In this document: one piece after another, positions 60,548 to 64,000 of the stretch
Numbering within the stretch: the first letter of the stretch is position 1
Layout of the letters: each line of letters starts with the position of its first letter
DNA from: Leguminivora glycinivorella
Lineage: Eukaryota > Arthropoda > Insecta > Lepidoptera > Tortricidae
Length of the DNA: 64,000 nt
NCBI RefSeq assembly: GCF_023078275.1
Contig: NC_062983.1
Location: forward strand, 5,387,001 to 5,451,000
Direction: 5' to 3'
Translations under genes and position numbers: made by a program
Notes under the pieces: model-generated
Told to the model about the DNA's origin: nothing
Seen by the model: the letters and a program-made list of their open reading frames with translations, nothing else
Database searches by the model: none

Positions 60548-61720
60548 TTAAGGCACCGCACTTTTATCATTAACATACTCTTCAACAGTGTAGTAACCTT
60601 TTTTCATTAAAGAGGTTTTTAAATATTTTTTTATAGTTATTATAGGCAAATTAAGGACCTCTTTGGGCAATTTGTTATAGAATAATATACATTGCCCGAA
60701 AAAAGATTTATATATTTTACGAACACGAAACTTTTGCATGGCTATTTTATGCTTGTGTCTAGAACTACTCATTTTCTTAAACGAATCTATGTGCTTAAGA
60801 GCATAATACATTATACACTTGTAAATATATTGCGACGCTGTTGTTAAGATGTTTATTTCTTTGAATCTATCTTTTAAAGAATCACGATGCCCCATCTTGT
60901 AAATAGACCTGATGGCCCTTTTTTGTAGAACAAATATTGTTTGTATATCCGCTGCCTAACCCCACAGTAATATCCCATATGACATTAAATTATGAAATTG
61001 GCTAAAATATACTAGACGTGCCGTTTCTATGTCTGTCAACTGCCTTATCTTTCTAACTGCGAAAGCCGCTGAACTTAATTTGCCCGCCAATGACGATATG
61101 TGAGGACTCCACTGCAAATTTGTGTCCAAAGTAAATAATAATAATAAATAATAAATAAATATTATAGGACATTCTTAGTTACACAGATTGACTGAGGCCC
61201 ACGGTAAGCTCAAGAAGGCTTGTGCTGTGGGTACTCAGACAACGATATATATAATATATAAATACTTATATACATAGAAAACATCCATGACTCAGGAACA
61301 AATATCTGTGCTCATCACACTAATAAATGCCCTTACCGGGATTCGAACCCGGGACCGCGGCGCAGCAGGCAGGGTCACTACCGACTGCGCCAGACCGGTC
61401 GTCGATAAGTTAATCCTAAAAAGTCGAAAGTTAAACCTAAAAAGACAGTTTTCTCTACTAATTCCAACCGCTCTCCATTCAAATTAACATTTATATTGCT
61501 ATCAAGCTTAACATTAGGTAACGTAAATCGCATGCACTTCGTTTTTTGAGGATTAAGTAACAGGTTGTTCTTTGTAAACCAGTTTGAAACTTTCGCAAGA
61601 ATGTCATTAATAGTATTATAATCAGTGGTATGTCTATTTATTTTAAAAATTAAAGATGTATCATCTGCAAATAGAACGATTTTGCAACAGTTTTCTACAA
61701 TGCATCTCTCTACAATGCAT
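60548..61720 (-). pseudogene. LINE reverse transcriptase, C-terminal part, broken
   Basis: Reverse transcriptase of a jockey-like LINE, which copies its RNA into DNA at a nicked target. Entering at 61720 (minus) the frame reads VENCCKIVLFADDTSLIFK, where FADD is the catalytic Y/F-x-D-D box. It continues NDILAKVSNWFTKNNLLLN, PQKTKCMRF, VEKTVFLGLTFD, then is cut by the SINE (61403-61136). It resumes LDTNLQWSPHISSLAGKLSS, VRKIRQLTDIETARLVYF and MSYGILLWG; a TAG follows at about 60956. The final segment MGHRDSLKDRFKEINIL to the stop at 60548 has RHKHKIAMQKFRVRKIYKSF and YNKLPKEV, standard for jockey-clade ends. Truncated N-terminus, insertion and nonsense codon make it inactive. Confidence 0.85.
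61136..61403 (-). mobile_element. tRNA-derived SINE, full length, inside LINE
   Basis: Complete head (GGCGCAGTCGGTAG, GGTTCGAATCC), body and tail. Splits the reverse-transcriptase frame; imperfect TTAGG(T/A)TTAACTT repeats near the head may be target-site related. Confidence 0.92.
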
Positions 61721-61751
61721 TCTTATCTACAGACCATGTAACAATTGGAAC

Positions 61752-61915
61752 TAAAGTACAGCGGAGCAAATCTCGACTGGGGGACAAATTTAATGTAACT
61801 GGTCCATTTTTTCCATGTTTTACAATGTTTGCATTATTAAATAGGGTGTCCACCGGTTATTTAAGGTAGGCGTGTTCAGTGGATACATGTAGAACTCAAC
61901 ACCATAGTGTAACAA
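61752..61915 (+). mobile_element. GTACAGCGGGG MITE, right end missing
   Basis: AAAGTACAGCGGAGCAAATC to CATAGTGTAACAATGGAAAA, then replaced by unrelated sequence. A 64-codon frame (61879-62073) crosses the break; its second half, RVSVGAKYTVETEGTLSML, is unrecognised. Confidence 0.75.
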
Positions 61916-62073
61916 TGGAAAAATGTCACCAGTATCAGATATCTTCAACTCATGTAGATTTGACAAATCTACGCGTCAGCGTGGGCGCAAAGTATACCGT
62001 GGAAACTGAAGGAACGCTATCTATGTTAACCAAATGCAAAGCATGCAAGGATATGCAAGCGTCCCCACTGTAA

Positions 62074-62439
62074 CTACAATTTAATGTCAACAAAGTATGG
62101 AAATAATCAATTGACTTTTAAATAAGATGCTAATTGTTTTAATGTTTGATTTGTGTTCGATAATCGACATGCAATTTTATTGTCCTCTTAGCACAACTAT
62201 TGAGAGTTTCGAATGATTCACGGTTATTTTCATTAGTCTTATATTGACCGGGTTATAGACCGTGATTACCTTTTTGATTTTTGTCGAGCTCCCGATATTT
62301 CGACGCAGTTGCTTGCATCATGATCACGGAATACTGAAGAAGGTGGGTGGATGTCAAAGTTGCGTAGACAGCGCGCACAACTATTGTACTACTAGTGTCA
62401 CAGTCACAAGTTCACAACTAGTCATTTTAACCAACAGCA
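62074..62439. repeat. Unassigned plus CTCCCGATATTTCGACGCAG repeat
   Basis: 62255-62400 contains ACCGTGATTACCTTTTTG and CTCCCGATATTTCGACGCAG with TGATCACGGAATACTGAAG, a loose relative of the CCTCCGACGTTTC repeats. The rest is unassigned. Confidence 0.45.
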
Positions 62440-62658
62440 CACCTCGGACACCGACGATCAAATATATGAAAGAGGCGCGTTCCTAGCACACAGTCTAAGC
62501 TCGTGTATGTGAACGCGTACTATGTATCAGAGAAATATGACAGGTCGACTGTTCGCGTTTTTGACAGGCGGTGACAGTGAGGTCACCGAGAGGGAGTGGG
62601 CGACACAGCGGGGAGCGGGAGTGGCCATACTGTGCGATAGTACTTTCATTATACTGTG
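62440..62658 (-). repeat. AGTATAATAAAG family copy
   Basis: GCACACCTCGGACACCGACG to ACTTTCATTATACTGTG. Confidence 0.83.
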
Positions 62659-63482
62659 CCAGTATATGTAGAGTAAGTATTCAATAAAGTTACGACGCTT
62701 AATGTCACTGCGATTCTGTTCCATCACGTATTTTATGGCGTTTGCTAGATACTTCGACACTTATTTCGATACTGTATCTTGAACAGACCGTTATGGATAC
62801 AGATGTTTAGATGGAAATGGTAATACAACCAAGTTTTAAAGATAAACCAAAGAAGAACTGTCAAAAATTTTAAGTGATACCAAAATTGAAACAATGTCAA
62901 GTCTTCCTTGAGTATTTACATTTAGAAATTATACATATACATATATGAAAACGAGAATAGTTTCCTTTTCTGTTTAATCGAAACGGAAATCACCCACTGT
63001 ATCCTCTAAACTTTTACTGAAAAGTACAATTAATCCGTCAAGATAAATTGAGTAGGCCGCTAGCGGCCGTTGCCTGTCGTCACAAAAGGTCACGTTTTTT
63101 CATTTATAGTCTGCCTCTTTTGCACTCATAGGATGAACACGGTGACGGCTTCTCTTTTGCACACTTCAGCAGTCTTTAAGCGTAAGCGAAATAATAGGTC
63201 TGTGAGATGAAGTTAGATAGGTCACGTACGCGTCACTTCATGACATGACGTTATAATACGGCACGACATTGCGTTAACAGAATAACAGGCCTTAATAATA
63301 GACAGTTTAGTAGAACGGTTCATAAGCTTTTGAAACCGTCTTTCTATTTTTCCTTGCTCTGATCAAACGCTACGACTTTTATTAATACTTAAAGGTTACG
63401 ATACAGTGTACATTTCTCAAAGCTAAAAGATACAAGCGGAAGTCTCTTTTCAACTTGTCATATTAGAGAGTGACTACGGCCA
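62659..63482. other. Unassigned
   Basis: A minus frame just upstream of the preceding repeat (62660-62760) reads MSKYLANAIKYVMEQNRSD then IKRRNFIEYLLYIYW and runs into the repeat. It looks protein-like, but no splice site or copy supports it. Nothing else seen. Confidence 0.35.
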
Positions 63483-63715
63483 CAGAATATATAATAGTAC
63501 AAGTACAGAAGGCTCACTCCTTTGATGTTCACAAAACGCCGCCATTCTAAATTCTTACCTACATTAACAAACGGACCGCACGCGTGCAGACGACATTGAA
63601 TTCTATTGCGCCGCGCGAAGGTCGTCGCCACTGAATGGGCCGCGAACTCGCGGCCGCCGGCATGTACTTGTAGCGCGGCGAAAGGATCGCGGAGTGAGCC
63701 GCCCCTGCTACGGCT
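63483..63715 (+). repeat. AGTACAGAAGG family, short form
   Basis: CACAGAATATATAATAGTAC to GCGGAGTGAGCCGCCCC, with the GGCCGCGAACTCGCGGCC palindrome. Confidence 0.83.
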
Positions 63716-63806
63716 TGTAATTTGTAACTTGTAGCTTTGAGAAATGGGCCACAGGCCGCGGGCTACATATAGGGCGCAAAAGCTTTAAAAACGTCTTTCT
63801 ATAAAG

Positions 63807-63909
63807 CATGGTCGCGCGATAGACGATAAAATATCAGGCCGTCCCTATCGCACTTACAAATAGTGCGATAGGGACGGCCTGCTATGTTATCGTCTATCGC
63901 GCAACCATA
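63807..63909. mobile_element. Foldback MITE, about 103 bp
   Basis: ATGGTCGCGCGATAGACGAT and CAGGCCGTCCCTATCGCAC with inverses; very short loop. Confidence 0.85.
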
Positions 63910-63944
63910 CTTCCCGTGCTGATGTTTTAGTATAAGGCCCGTAA

Positions 63945-64000
63945 CGCTCGTAATGAGCGTGCAGCGAGGCGGGGCGTGTAGCGTGCATGTCAAACAATTG
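63945..64000 (-). repeat. GCCCCGCC repeat, cut by window end
   Basis: Inverted match to 23940-24000 (GAGCGTGCA, GGCGGGGCGT, TCAAACAATTG). Confidence 0.5.

Larger units (their letters stand above)
60058..61720 (-). mobile_element. Jockey-like LINE, 5'-truncated, with SINE insert
   Basis: Minus-strand non-LTR element. The 3' region (60058-60547) is AT-rich and ends in an AAGATAAGATAAAAT-type tail; the coding part lies upstream (separate entry); 5' truncation near 61720. The SINE at 61136-61403 is inserted in the reverse-transcriptase region in the same orientation. Confidence 0.85.

Noticed and set aside
62660..62760. Protein-like minus frame MSKYLANAIKYVMEQNRS
   Set aside because: Only about 34 codons before a repeat begins, with no splice site or second copy; too little to call a gene.

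Overview
The window looks like gene-poor, transposon-saturated nuclear DNA of a ditrysian lepidopteran. The sequence gives several reasons: AT-rich background, no dense open frames, mariner and hAT elements, a tRNA-headed SINE, jockey/CR1- and RTE-like LINE tails, and many short inverted-repeat elements carrying (GGAC)n/(ACAG)n/(GTAT)n microsatellites, a combination familiar from moth and butterfly genomes. Species cannot be named. No complete host gene, rRNA, canonical tRNA gene or CRISPR array was found.

Layout. 1-9 kb: foldback MITEs, SINEs, microsatellite-bearing repeats and a GC-rich coding-like fragment (4549-4975) split by a 248-bp CACTG MITE. 9-14.7 kb: a 1-kb TIR element, hairpin MITEs and a 685-bp long inverted repeat. 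14.7-16.2 kb: a dead mariner inserted in a SINE. 16.5-23.8 kb: the most complex part, a nest in which a microsatellite repeat is split by a LINE tail carrying a hAT (8-bp TSD) and by a large element (18869-23655, CCCAAC termini, TTATAA-rich ends, remnants of spliced exons). The large element itself hosts a nearly intact mariner and a hAT MITE. 24-31.5 kb: repeats, a LINE 3' end with poly(A), a hidden minus-strand coding-like frame (29959-30213) and three TA-flanked hairpin MITEs. 31.8-38.3 kb: a 455-bp palindrome and mutually nested families. 38.3-46 kb: the least repetitive stretch, with one possible first exon (41535-41618) and a 22-bp minisatellite. 47-58 kb: MITEs, LINE ends, helitron-like 179-bp elements. 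58.4-61.7 kb: a microsatellite/hairpin-array element and a minus-strand jockey-type LINE interrupted by a SINE. 61.7-64 kb: further repeats.

Family names used below are my own: A-repeat (CACGCCTGTAT), GGGTTCC family, CCCCCGAC family, ACCCGAC family, GTACATTACG family, GCCGAATGGC foldback, GTACAGCGGGG MITE, CAAGGGGGCAAAG family, AGTATAATAAAG family, AGTACAGAAGG family, GCTAGATGGCG family, CACTG MITE, GAGCATTTC MITE, CCCCACTTT MITE. Each is defined by copies inside this window, so family membership is seen directly, while superfamily assignment is inference from termini and target duplications.

The only near-functional gene is the mariner transposase at 19739-20713. The other elements are non-autonomous or decayed. 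Most of the longer open frames are side effects of palindromes, microsatellites or minisatellites.
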